DNA of 32,059 nucleotides from Planctomycetota bacterium (GTDB taxonomy: Bacteria > Planctomycetota > Planctomycetia > Pirellulales > Pirellulaceae): positions 1-32,059 of the forward strand of contig CAUJKA010000156.1 of NCBI GenBank assembly GCA_963204965.1, read 5' to 3'. The position numbers and the translations under genes are program-made. The notes beneath the pieces were generated by a model. The model did no database searches. It was not told the DNA's origin and saw nothing but the letters and a program-made list of their open reading frames with translations. This document shows positions 1 to 8,146 of this stretch, in pieces. The number at the start of each line of letters is the position of its first letter. The first letter of the stretch is position 1.

Positions 1-86
1 GGGCCGTTGGCCCTTCGTTCTTCTCGCGAGTTGCATACCCAGCCCTACAGGGCTAGGTAAACGGACAGGGCTTCGCCCCTAAGACC
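1..86. repeat. Cluster of three short hairpins (REP-like intergenic repeat)
   Basis: Three small palindromes follow one another: GGGCC-GTT-GGCCC at 1-13, AGCCC-TACA-GGGCT at 41-54, and an AGGG...CCCT hairpin at 67-80 with one unpaired base. They lie downstream of the histidine kinase stop. Hairpin clusters of this G/C-rich kind look like the dispersed extragenic palindromes of planctomycete genomes (from memory). The element may continue to the left of the window. Nothing further is visible at 87-153. Confidence 0.5.
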
Positions 87-153
87 AAATAGTGCACCAA
101 AACTAGCGTCTGCAGTTCAAAAAATGCTGGCGGTGGGGCAGTCCTCATGCACA

Positions 154-2880
154 TCAACCAGCCAAGACTCGATGAAGTTCTTTTAGCTTGACGGGCTTTT
201 GAACAAAGACAATGTGTTGATCTTGTTCCGAGTCAAGCTCGCGAAAGCCGCTCATCAATACCACATGCACGTTGGAATAACGGGACAAAACCCAGTTTCT
301 CAATTCGACTCCATTCATTGACCCTGGCATACGAACATCAGAAAGAAGGATTTGTGGCGGGCCAGCAGATTCAATCAACTGAATCGCATCATCTGCGCTG
401 GTCGCTTGCGAAACGGCATAGCCCAACGATTGAAGGCCAGCAGCCAATACCTTTCGAACCGCATCTTGATCTTCCACCAGAAGTAACTGATTCTTTTGGT
501 CTGTCGGTCGAGCTTCGACCGATGGCGAAACAACCTGTACAGGAAGCTCAGTTAAGGGAAGGATAAACCTAGCCGTAGTTCCAGAACCTGGCTCGCTTTG
601 CAAACTGAATTCGCCTCCGGATTGCTTAACAAATCCAACCACGGAACTCAGCCCCAAGCCTGTCCCAGACCCAAGCTCTTTTGTCGTGTAGAAAGGATCG
701 CAAGCGTGAGCTAACTCATCCAATGCCATGCCTTTGCCTTGGTCTCGGACTTCGAACAAACAATACTCGCCAGGAGCTACACCGTTCCACACTCGAGCCG
801 ATTCGCTGTCCAATCGAAGTCTTTCGACTGAAAACTCCACGCGGCCCAATCTGGATGGAAGGGCGTCACGAGCGTTGGCCAAGAGGTTGATGACGGCAGT
901 GGTTAGTTGTGCCGAGTCGATACAAATCGCCGCGTCCTGAGCGTTGCTGATCTCGACATATTGAATCGACTTACCAAGGACCTGCTTTAGAATGTTGCGG
1001 TTCGAGTTCAGCCAATCGGACACAAGCAACGGCTTCGAAACCAAGGGTTGCTGTCGGGCATAGGCCATTAACTGATTGACAATACTTGCTCCCGATTCGG
1101 CCGCGCAAATGATTGAGTCAAGCAAACGGCTCGACTCCTCGGAAAGCTCTTGGTTCTCAAGCCGAATGAGTTCAGTCGAGTGAGTAATGACGGTCAACAA
1201 GTTGTTAAAGTCATGGGCGACACCGCCTGTGAGCTTTCCCAAAGCCTCGACACGGAATTTTCGCTCCATTGCCAGTTCTAACTGCTGCCTTGTCGAAATC
1301 TGTTCCTTTAGCTGGGCGGTTTGAAGGTCCAGCCGCCTAGTGAGTTCTTCGTTCATCTCCCGTTCGTGCTGAGCCTGAATCTGGTCGGTCCGTCGCTTGT
1401 TCGATGCGCGTAGGTAAAAGGCGATACCTATGACGGACAAAATGGCCAGTAATGCCGCACCATCCCGCATTAACTTGGCCCGAGAAGTCTCCGCCGTTTT
1501 CTGACGTGCCACCGACTCATTCAGCTCGGCCTGAGCAATCGCAGTGGACTCGCGAGCTTTCGAAGCAGTCAGCTCCAATTCTCGCTGTTGATTGCCGTAA
1601 CTGCTTGTGATGAACGCGGCGATCTCTTGAGCCCGCAGTGTGTCCCTCTGAGCCTCGATCTTGCGACATTGCGTCAAAGCATCTAAGGAGTCTTGGAACC
1701 GGGACATACTCGCCAACACGGTGGAACGAAACTCCAACAGCTCGATGCGATTGACGATCGCTAGGCGAGTATCCCCAAGAAGTTCGTCAATTCCTGCCAA
1801 CGCAGTTTCGCTTTCACCCAAGCCGAATACTGCTTTCAGTCGTATGATCCTAGCCAAGCACCAAGTTCGCACAATATGCTCGACTCGACGGCTACATTGA
1901 TCTGCCGACTTGATCGCATCGGCGAAGTTACCCGCTGCTGCCTGAGCCGATGCCAACGATAGATAGTGCAACCCGAGGAGCTGTGAATCTACGGTCGGTT
2001 CAAGCTTGTCGATCAAACGTTGAATCTCCTGGGCGGCATCTAGCGAATCACCCTTTTTATGCCGAATATCTTGACGGCGAAGAGCCAACAAATGTCGAAT
2101 TCTCTGATCAGAAGATTTGGCGATCCATGGCTCAACTCGTTGAACAAATTCTCCAGCCAGATCAGCGTCGTCCTCGGATAAGGCCAGCTCGATCATGTTG
2201 ATCCCGACTTGAGCCGACAATTCAACGTTATTCGATTGCACAGCCGCATCTAGAGCGGTTTGAAAATACTCATAAGCTTTGTCGATTGCCCCAGACGCCT
2301 CCGCAATATTGCCCAGTACTCTGTAAGCGAATGAAACTTCCGACGGATAATTGTGTTCTTTCGCAAGTTCGATCGCGCTAAGCAGCAGAGCGGTGGCTTC
2401 ATTTCGAAGGCCTAGTGCATTGCTGTAAGCAGCTTGATTGCAGAGTATTCTAAAAAGCCGCCGCGGTTCTGCCGGAACAACTTTCTGCGCATAGGATTGT
2501 GCTTGCTTAAGCGTTTCTATTGCGGAAACGTAGTCTCCCGCGTCACCCTGCACCTTACCTCGAGCTGCAAATGCGGCGGCAAGCACGCTGGGGTTGTCTT
2601 GATCAGCGTACTGCAAAATCAGCTCATCCGACACTCTTTTTCGGTCTGCAATAGACGCGTCAATTCGCTTGAGCAACTCCAATTGATATCGAAGTCGATC
2701 ATCGTCTGTAGATTGCTGGATCCTGTCTACCAGTTCGCTCAGCGGCAGCGATTGCTCGTCGTCACGTTGGTTCTGCGCAGCGATTTGAGAGCACGCGAGT
2801 ACGAGCCAAAACAGTCCAAACCAGCCGAAGCCATAGTTTGGATTGAATACGCAAAACCCGGGATGAAGTTTGTTGACCAT
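154..2880 (-). CDS. Hybrid sensor histidine kinase with TPR-like sensor region and C-terminal receiver
   Basis: This is a two-component hybrid kinase. Numbering is from an upstream TTG (2988); I prefer the ATG at 2880 (residue 37) because it starts directly before a hydrophobic export segment (about residues 54-68). Residues 75-470 are helical and TPR-like, followed by a coiled coil and a membrane segment at about 511-528. The kinase core has the H-box VAHDFNN with His592, an N-box around Asn704, DQGKGMA (749-755) and GTGLGL (775-780). The receiver has acidic E839/D840, phospho-acceptor Asp884 in LLSDVRMPG, Ser913 and Lys931. The TPR region between two membrane segments suggests a periplasmic sensor that binds protein or peptide (inference). 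No separate response regulator lies nearby, and its output partner is not visible. Confidence 0.88.
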   Translation of the reverse strand: MVNKLHPGFCVFNPNYGFGWFGLFWLVLACSQIAAQNQRDDEQSLPLSELVDRIQQSTDDDRLRYQLELLKRIDASIADRKRVSDELILQYADQDNPSVLAAAFAARGKVQGDAGDYVSAIETLKQAQSYAQKVVPAEPRRLFRILCNQAAYSNALGLRNEATALLLSAIELAKEHNYPSEVSFAYRVLGNIAEASGAIDKAYEYFQTALDAAVQSNNVELSAQVGINMIELALSEDDADLAGEFVQRVEPWIAKSSDQRIRHLLALRRQDIRHKKGDSLDAAQEIQRLIDKLEPTVDSQLLGLHYLSLASAQAAAGNFADAIKSADQCSRRVEHIVRTWCLARIIRLKAVFGLGESETALAGIDELLGDTRLAIVNRIELLEFRSTVLASMSRFQDSLDALTQCRKIEAQRDTLRAQEIAAFITSSYGNQQRELELTASKARESTAIAQAELNESVARQKTAETSRAKLMRDGAALLAILSVIGIAFYLRASNKRRTDQIQAQHEREMNEELTRRLDLQTAQLKEQISTRQQLELAMERKFRVEALGKLTGGVAHDFNNLLTVITHSTELIRLENQELSEESSRLLDSIICAAESGASIVNQLMAYARQQPLVSKPLLVSDWLNSNRNILKQVLGKSIQYVEISNAQDAAICIDSAQLTTAVINLLANARDALPSRLGRVEFSVERLRLDSESARVWNGVAPGEYCLFEVRDQGKGMALDELAHACDPFYTTKELGSGTGLGLSSVVGFVKQSGGEFSLQSEPGSGTTARFILPLTELPVQVVSPSVEARPTDQKNQLLLVEDQDAVRKVLAAGLQSLGYAVSQATSADDAIQLIESAGPPQILLSDVRMPGSMNGVELRNWVLSRYSNVHVVLMSGFRELDSEQDQHIVFVQKPVKLKELHRVLAG

Positions 2881-3102
2881 AGGCACGAAATTGACCCTCG
2901 CGAACTCAACTTGAAGACGTTGACGAGAGAACAAAAAGGTTGCCTGGGAATGGGGGGCTAGCCGTTTACTGTGCAAAACGGCTTCCAAAGCCAGATTCTA
3001 AATGTTCGGAATTTAACCTTGTATCGTTTTGTAAGCTACCGACAAATTGCGAATCGCGCAATTTTTTTCGCTAACCAACGATTATGGGGAATTGTCCCCA
3101 GC

Positions 3103-4020
3103 TCAATTATTCCCTTTGATTTCTGTCTGAGTTCGCCAATTTAATTCAACTAGAATCGGTAAGTGATCGCTTCCGAATCGGCCGCTCGCTGTTCGCGGAT
3201 CGAGTGTCTGGTAGCTTTGAACACTCAGTCGATCGCCTTGAAGAAGAATATGGTCAATTCTGTTGCCAGGCTCGATCTTTGAAAAACCATTCCACGTACT
3301 ATCTGGTCCTGGATCTGCCACTGGACATAGCCCCTTAGCGTCAACCAGCGGCGCAGATTCAGCAGCACTTGGATCGATCAATTTCTTGAGAGGTGCCGAA
3401 TCGATCTTGGCGTTAAGATCACCCAAAAAGACCACGTCCGAATTCTGGCGATTGTTGCTTACCCATCTGCGTATCTGCGAACCGCTGTTGGTTCGGGCTT
3501 GTTGACCTTTATGATCAAAGTGGGCGTTGATGAGAAGCAGCGTCGATGGAACTTTATCTGTAATCGTCTTTCGATCGACTAAGCGAACCCAACTGGCAAC
3601 GCGCGGTAGGGCGGCATCCCAAGCTGGCTTGCCAATCAAAAACGGATTTTCGCTCAACCAAAACGTGCCTTGTTCCACAGCAATGAATCGTTCATTCCTC
3701 CAGCCCACTGCGGCCATTTCGCCGCCTCGAATTCCATCGCTCCTTCCAATCCCATACCAAGTCCATCCCTCCGTGTTGTCAACGACGTAATCGTACTGAC
3801 TCGCAACAACTTCTTGTAAGCCAACCAAATCAGCCTGAGCGATGGTCTTCACCACAGTTTCCCTGCGGTTCTGCCAAATGTCTTGACCGTCACTTTTGTT
3901 CTCGTAGCGAATGTTGTACGTCAAGACCTTGAATGGCTCGGTTGCTAGAGCTTGCGCTTGAAATTGCGAGACAAGAACTAGGCTGAGGAGAAGGTTGAGA
4001 AACAGTTTTGCAATTGGCAT
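3103..4020 (-). CDS. Secreted endonuclease/exonuclease/phosphatase family protein
   Basis: The 305-residue protein starts at an ATG at 4020 and has a clear signal peptide (about residues 1-26, ending near ALA-TEP). The mature part is one EEP (DNase I-like, Mg-dependent) domain. Visible active-site residues are Asn36 in TYNIRY, Glu70 in GLQE, His167 in NAHFDH, Asp201/Asn203 in GDLNA, Asp256 in RIDH and the terminal SDH pair (Asp285/His286). All catalytic positions are present, so it should be an active phosphodiesterase or phosphatase. The family covers nucleases, sphingomyelinases and inositol phosphatases, and sequence alone does not give the substrate. Export points to a periplasmic or extracellular target. 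It is transcribed alone, 114 bases upstream of the histidine kinase on the same strand. Confidence 0.85.
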   Translation of the reverse strand: MPIAKLFLNLLLSLVLVSQFQAQALATEPFKVLTYNIRYENKSDGQDIWQNRRETVVKTIAQADLVGLQEVVASQYDYVVDNTEGWTWYGIGRSDGIRGGEMAAVGWRNERFIAVEQGTFWLSENPFLIGKPAWDAALPRVASWVRLVDRKTITDKVPSTLLLINAHFDHKGQQARTNSGSQIRRWVSNNRQNSDVVFLGDLNAKIDSAPLKKLIDPSAAESAPLVDAKGLCPVADPGPDSTWNGFSKIEPGNRIDHILLQGDRLSVQSYQTLDPRTASGRFGSDHLPILVELNWRTQTEIKGNN

Positions 4021-4301
4021 AGTAAATCACTTGGAAGTTCATCGAAACTCGCAAAGAGTATTTACCTTCGCTTGTGTTACGATGTTTGAAAGGGGAGAGT
4101 AAGTGAGAAGAGGCGAGGGGCAGGGCGGGAGGTAGGACTGCGTCGAGCGCTGACGACAGTTTACACGCTACAATCTTGTTTACAATCAAGCTGAAAAGGA
4201 AGAGACAGTTGCGAGAGTGATAAAACCGCCGGTGGTGCTTAGTTCCATTTTTGCTTTTAGAGTAGTGTCAGCTTGAATTCGAAATCGCTTGGAGTTGCCG
4301 C

Positions 4302-5045
4302 GTGTCGGGACAGATTGACCCTTACAAAATACTAGGCGTTTCAACCGACGCTACCTATGACGAAGTACGCAAAGCGTACCGACGAGCCGCCACGAAGTAT
4401 CATCCCGACGCGGGTGGCGATGCGTGGGCATTCCAACAAGTCCAGCAAGCATTTGTCTTGCTCCGCGAAAAATTCGAGAATCCTTCGCCCACGACAAGTC
4501 CTAACGATACTACTCCCAATGCAAGATCGACCTCTGGAGCAAGCACCAAGGACACACATCGAAGATCCGCGGGTAGTTCGACGCAGGGTAAAGGAGCAGC
4601 AGGTAACTCAAGTCAAGCTTCCGCTGAACAAACTAGTGCGAGCAGAGACTCGCAGAACGGCTCGAACTCAAACAGCGGAGATGCAACTGGAAAGAAGTCA
4701 GCGAATCTCCGCGATTGGCTGTTTGGCACGCCGCTCGAATTACATGACGAAACTAGCTATTTCGTGTTCGCAAACTTCATGGACTTGGTCATGACGGGTA
4801 TTCTACTGCGACGTTCAGCAGTGGAAGCGAATCCCATCGCTAATTACTTCTATCATCAGTTCGGATTCATCGGCATGGTTGGTCTGAAGATCGCCAGCGT
4901 TGCACTGGTCGTCGTACTGGCTCAAGTCATTGCTAAACGCAGTCGCACCAAAGCTCAACTCTTGCTCGTAGGTGGAACGATCTTCGTAGCTGCCGTCGTT
5001 GTCTACAGCATGTTCTTGGCCCGCGGACAAATTCTCGGACGATGA
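4302..5045 (+). CDS. Membrane-anchored J-domain protein with C-terminal DUF5658-like region
   Basis: The 247-residue protein starts at a GTG at 4302 with a GGAG about 9 bases upstream. Residues 5-58 form a J domain with the HPD motif at 34-36 (YHPDAGG), so it should stimulate an Hsp70/DnaK partner. Residues 60-132 are a Ser/Thr/Asn/Gly-rich flexible linker. Residues 150-240 carry about three hydrophobic segments, including FMDLVMTGILL, an EANP motif at 175-178 and a following GLKIA; this resembles the small membrane domain DUF5658 (from memory). There is no zinc-finger or C-terminal peptide-binding domain, so it is not DnaJ itself. It probably recruits Hsp70 to the membrane. It converges with the minus-strand operon ending at 5190. 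Confidence 0.8.
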   Translation: MSGQIDPYKILGVSTDATYDEVRKAYRRAATKYHPDAGGDAWAFQQVQQAFVLLREKFENPSPTTSPNDTTPNARSTSGASTKDTHRRSAGSSTQGKGAAGNSSQASAEQTSASRDSQNGSNSNSGDATGKKSANLRDWLFGTPLELHDETSYFVFANFMDLVMTGILLRRSAVEANPIANYFYHQFGFIGMVGLKIASVALVVVLAQVIAKRSRTKAQLLLVGGTIFVAAVVVYSMFLARGQILGR

Positions 5046-5108
5046 CAAAGAGAAGCCGTGGCTTGGACGTCCCTCTAAGCTCAATATCGTTCAATTAGGC
5101 CTAAATAA

Positions 5109-5173
5109 GTAGTGGACGAGGTTACGAGTCCCCAGGATTCCCTGCAAAAAGGACTCGTGACCTCGTCCACTAC
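5109..5173. repeat. 23-bp inverted repeat between convergent genes
   Basis: Arms at 5109-5131 and 5151-5173 are complementary over 23 bp with a single T:G position, separated by a 19-base loop. It lies between the convergent J-domain gene (stop 5045) and the P-loop-like gene (stop 5190). As RNA on the plus strand it would form a very stable hairpin, with the one irregular pair read as G-U. There is no strong T tract, so it may be a bidirectional transcription barrier or simply a dispersed repeat. Confidence 0.7.
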
Positions 5174-5189
5174 GAAAACGGTATTGCCT

Positions 5190-5786
5190 CTAGGCAGCAG
5201 CGGCTACGATGGTTCCAGCAATGTGAGCGCCGCATTCTTCATGATGGCTCACATATTGTGAAATCCACTGAGCTGATGCGCATGAACCTGGCCCTAGGAT
5301 GACATAGCTGCCATCACACAGCCGACCGATGACTCGACTTGGAACCAAGTGCATGGGGCCTAGGTCAACGACAATCAAGTTGTATCGCAGTTTCCATTTC
5401 GGCAACCATCGCGGGACTTGCTGTAACGAACGCGAAGCGACATTTCCAACGGTGATTGGAACATCAACGCTATCCCAGTTTCCAAGCGCCGACTTCTCCA
5501 ACTTTGGTTCTGCCAATTGTTCATCGCGACTGCGCACTAGATCAAATGGCGACGTCTGTCGAGCATCCAAACGGCAAAGCAGCATGTTCGCTTCCGGCGC
5601 AACCTCGGCAGTCGCCGTTTGAAGCGACTTAACGATGCGATAGACAATCCTCGCATCGTTATTGAATCGGTTGCCGCTACACAGACCAATGGTCAAGTTC
5701 TTGGTATTACGAACGATCTTTGAAAGTTCGCGGGACCAACTCGCAAGTCTGTCTTCGTCTGCTTGAATTTGCTTGGAATCCATCAT
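5190..5786 (-). CDS. P-loop-like (BY-kinase/ParA-related?) protein lacking a Walker A motif
   Basis: About 199 residues from tandem ATGs at 5786/5783, 13 bases after the stop of the ExeA-like gene, so it is the last gene of that operon. The fold signals are a strand-loop start (NLTIGLCSG) where a Walker A would be expected, and a late hydrophobic strand YNLIVVDLGPM that looks like a Walker B, followed by an SYVILGPG strand. This is the layout of the P-loop domain of CpsD/CapB tyrosine kinases or ParA/MinD proteins. However, the GxxxxGK[ST] residues are absent (GLCSGNRFNNDAR), and there is no Tyr-rich tail. It is probably a non-catalytic partner of the two upstream gene products. The family assignment is by position and strand pattern only. 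Confidence 0.6.
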   Translation of the reverse strand: MMDSKQIQADEDRLASWSRELSKIVRNTKNLTIGLCSGNRFNNDARIVYRIVKSLQTATAEVAPEANMLLCRLDARQTSPFDLVRSRDEQLAEPKLEKSALGNWDSVDVPITVGNVASRSLQQVPRWLPKWKLRYNLIVVDLGPMHLVPSRVIGRLCDGSYVILGPGSCASAQWISQYVSHHEECGAHIAGTIVAAAA

Positions 5787-5799
5787 CTGAGATAAGCTT

Positions 5800-8100
5800 T
5801 TACTTGCGTAATTTTGCGAAAAGTTGACTGTACGAAGCCGTCTTCTGCGCTGGATGTTCTGAAATAGAATTGTCGAGCATCCGGCTACTGATTGGGATGT
5901 CCTCTTCCACAATCAAGAGGTCACGGTCGTCATCAAAGTCTTGGACAGTAAGATCGTTTTGAGCCTGAGTCGGACGGTGCATCATGTAGACCTGGTCGTT
6001 GGACCCGCGACGAATACTATCTTCCGGAACGGACCTATTTAGTGACTCAAGAGGGATCTGTTCCACGCTAAACGGCTCGACTGAAAACGCAGAGAAGTTC
6101 AACTGAGAAACGATGTCTTCGATCGCATCCTCTACGGGTCGCGCGGTACTGGCGACCGTCCCAACATCGATGGACCACAACGACGCATTTAGCGAATCAG
6201 ACGACTGAGCATTTGGTACGCTCGAAGCAATTGGTCGATCAGTCTCGGTTGACGGAGCTTCGACGCGGGCAACATGGCTCAGAGCATCCGCAAACTGTTG
6301 CATACGCACAAGGTAGTCCGCGCTTGCTGGTACTGTAGCTTTCACGTCGCTTGGAACAGAGCCGGTTGGGACAGTCGCGATTGGCTTTACGGCCTGCTGC
6401 AACGCATCCCCTGGTGCAAAATCCGACTGTTTGGAATCTACGAACTGCGTAACGGCTGCCACTAGTCTTGTTGGATTTTGCCCTACGATTACCTCTTCCT
6501 CAAAGTCATTCCCAAAGACTGACTTCGTCATTGGCATTGTTGCCTTGTGAACAGTATTGCTCGTTGTCGGCATCTCGTCGTGTTGAGACATCTCAAGTGT
6601 CTTTAGCGGAGGATCGTTTTCCCAAACGCCCATCGAGTCGTACTGCTGCTGTTCAGCAATCAAGCCAACCAATCGATCGTCATCGGTGGGACGAGCCGAT
6701 TGAGGCACGACAACTGGCACATCAGCCTTGATCGAGTTGAACCAATTGAAATCAGGGCTGCCCAGCAAATTCAAAGGCAAAGTCGCTGGATCTGCCGTTA
6801 CAGATTGGACGCTTGGTTCTTCCTTCGGAGACGGTCCTACCTTGATTCGCCAGGAATCGTCTTCGGCTCCCTCATCCAACGCATTCAAAAACTGGCTGGA
6901 TGGATCACTGTGGAACGCAGCAAAGAAGTTGGCCTCGGGTTCGTCCAATTGGTACTCGGCCACACTTGAGTTTCGCGATGTATTTTCTGCTTTTTCGAAG
7001 CGTTCGACGGCTCTTTCAACTTCGCTCTCAGTTTGGTTCATAGCGTGGATAGAATCATCGCTCGTCCAGTCGGTCGTATTGTCAGAAGCGACAATCGCAA
7101 ACTGAAAATCGGGCTCCGAGGGTTGCTGTTCGATAGTGACCACGGGATTCCATGTATCCGATGTTTGAACCAACTCTCTCGAATCTTCTGCAACATCATC
7201 GTTATCGTCGGACAGCTCGCCAAATTCAATCGACGAGGGCGTGCTGTCAGCGTCAGTCTTTCCCGTAGACCAAGGCGTTGGCAACTGCTGTAGATCGCGC
7301 CATGCATCACTCACCAGGGATGCAGAAATTGGACTTTGGGCGGAGTTGCATGCCATCCAAATGGAATGATTCATCAATTGGTTGACTAGACGCGGAATAC
7401 CTTCGCTAGCGGAATAAACCGCTTGAAGCGCATCCTGTGTGACAACTGCGTTAGGATCGAGACCGCAAAGTTTGACTTGGTGTTGAACATAGGCAACTGT
7501 TTCACTGCGATTCATCGGCTGCAAGTAACATCTCGCTGCCAAACGCTGATTGAACGACTCGAGTTGAGGAGTCGTTAGCGTGTCTTCCAATCGCATATTT
7601 CCAAGCAAGAGAAGCTTCACTCGTGGCTGATGATTGCGAGTGAAGTTGCTGATCAATCGCAGTTCGTCGATCAACTTCCAATGAAGAGTATGAGCTTCGT
7701 CAACGATAATCAGAACTCCCTCAGGAGCCGTTTCCGTTGAAGGCTCTAGCCGATCGAGAATCGAAAGCCGAAGTTCACCTTCAGCCATGTCGCGATAGGG
7801 TAATTTCAGTTCAAAAAGTATGTTTTGCAGCAGCGCCCGTCGACTACACAACCGCGCCGATTGCAGCATCACGACGTCCAAACGCTCGCGAAGCTGTTCA
7901 GCGACAAGATCGGCCAGCAAACTCTTGCCGAATCCGGATCCACCCAATACTACGACAGGGCCTTCCGCTCGCACAACCGCTCGAAGTACGGTTTGCCGAG
8001 CGTTTTCGATTCCCGAATGATCGAAATAAAATCTCGCGTCAGGCGTCGCACGGAATGGTTGAGCAGAACTGCTAAGGAGTTGTTGAAGCATATTTTTCAC
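5800..8100 (-). CDS. ExeA-like AAA+ ATPase with long acidic disordered C-terminal tail
   Basis: 766 residues from a GTG at 8100 (an ATG three codons in is the alternative). Residues 15-270 are an ExeA/GspA-type AAA+ domain: Walker A GGSGFGKS (53-60), Walker B VLIIVDEAH (129-137), sensor-1-like LLLLGN (163-168), an Arg-finger candidate in QRLAARC, and the sensor-2 motif GIPR (234-237). Similar ATPases accompany exopolysaccharide and exosortase loci as well as type II secretion. Residues 280-766 are acidic, Ser/Thr/Gln-rich and of low complexity, far longer than usual for the family (typically about 270-550 residues), and without a visible peptidoglycan-binding domain. It is flanked by the Wzz-like gene (46-base gap) and the P-loop-like gene, which points to control of polysaccharide export or assembly. 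Confidence 0.82.
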   Translation of the reverse strand: MKNMLQQLLSSSAQPFRATPDARFYFDHSGIENARQTVLRAVVRAEGPVVVLGGSGFGKSLLADLVAEQLRERLDVVMLQSARLCSRRALLQNILFELKLPYRDMAEGELRLSILDRLEPSTETAPEGVLIIVDEAHTLHWKLIDELRLISNFTRNHQPRVKLLLLGNMRLEDTLTTPQLESFNQRLAARCYLQPMNRSETVAYVQHQVKLCGLDPNAVVTQDALQAVYSASEGIPRLVNQLMNHSIWMACNSAQSPISASLVSDAWRDLQQLPTPWSTGKTDADSTPSSIEFGELSDDNDDVAEDSRELVQTSDTWNPVVTIEQQPSEPDFQFAIVASDNTTDWTSDDSIHAMNQTESEVERAVERFEKAENTSRNSSVAEYQLDEPEANFFAAFHSDPSSQFLNALDEGAEDDSWRIKVGPSPKEEPSVQSVTADPATLPLNLLGSPDFNWFNSIKADVPVVVPQSARPTDDDRLVGLIAEQQQYDSMGVWENDPPLKTLEMSQHDEMPTTSNTVHKATMPMTKSVFGNDFEEEVIVGQNPTRLVAAVTQFVDSKQSDFAPGDALQQAVKPIATVPTGSVPSDVKATVPASADYLVRMQQFADALSHVARVEAPSTETDRPIASSVPNAQSSDSLNASLWSIDVGTVASTARPVEDAIEDIVSQLNFSAFSVEPFSVEQIPLESLNRSVPEDSIRRGSNDQVYMMHRPTQAQNDLTVQDFDDDRDLLIVEEDIPISSRMLDNSISEHPAQKTASYSQLFAKLRK

Positions 8101-8146
8101 AGTTGAGCCACGCTGTCTAAGTGAGGTTCGAGTTGTTGTTTGATCG

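Noticed and set aside
2434..2961. 175-codon plus-strand frame
   Set aside because: It lies antisense to the histidine kinase N-terminal region, which has coherent helical repeats and an export segment; this is a shadow frame.
3890..4189. 99-codon minus-strand frame upstream of the EEP gene
   Set aside because: It overlaps the signal-peptide region of the real gene in another frame and has no recognisable features.
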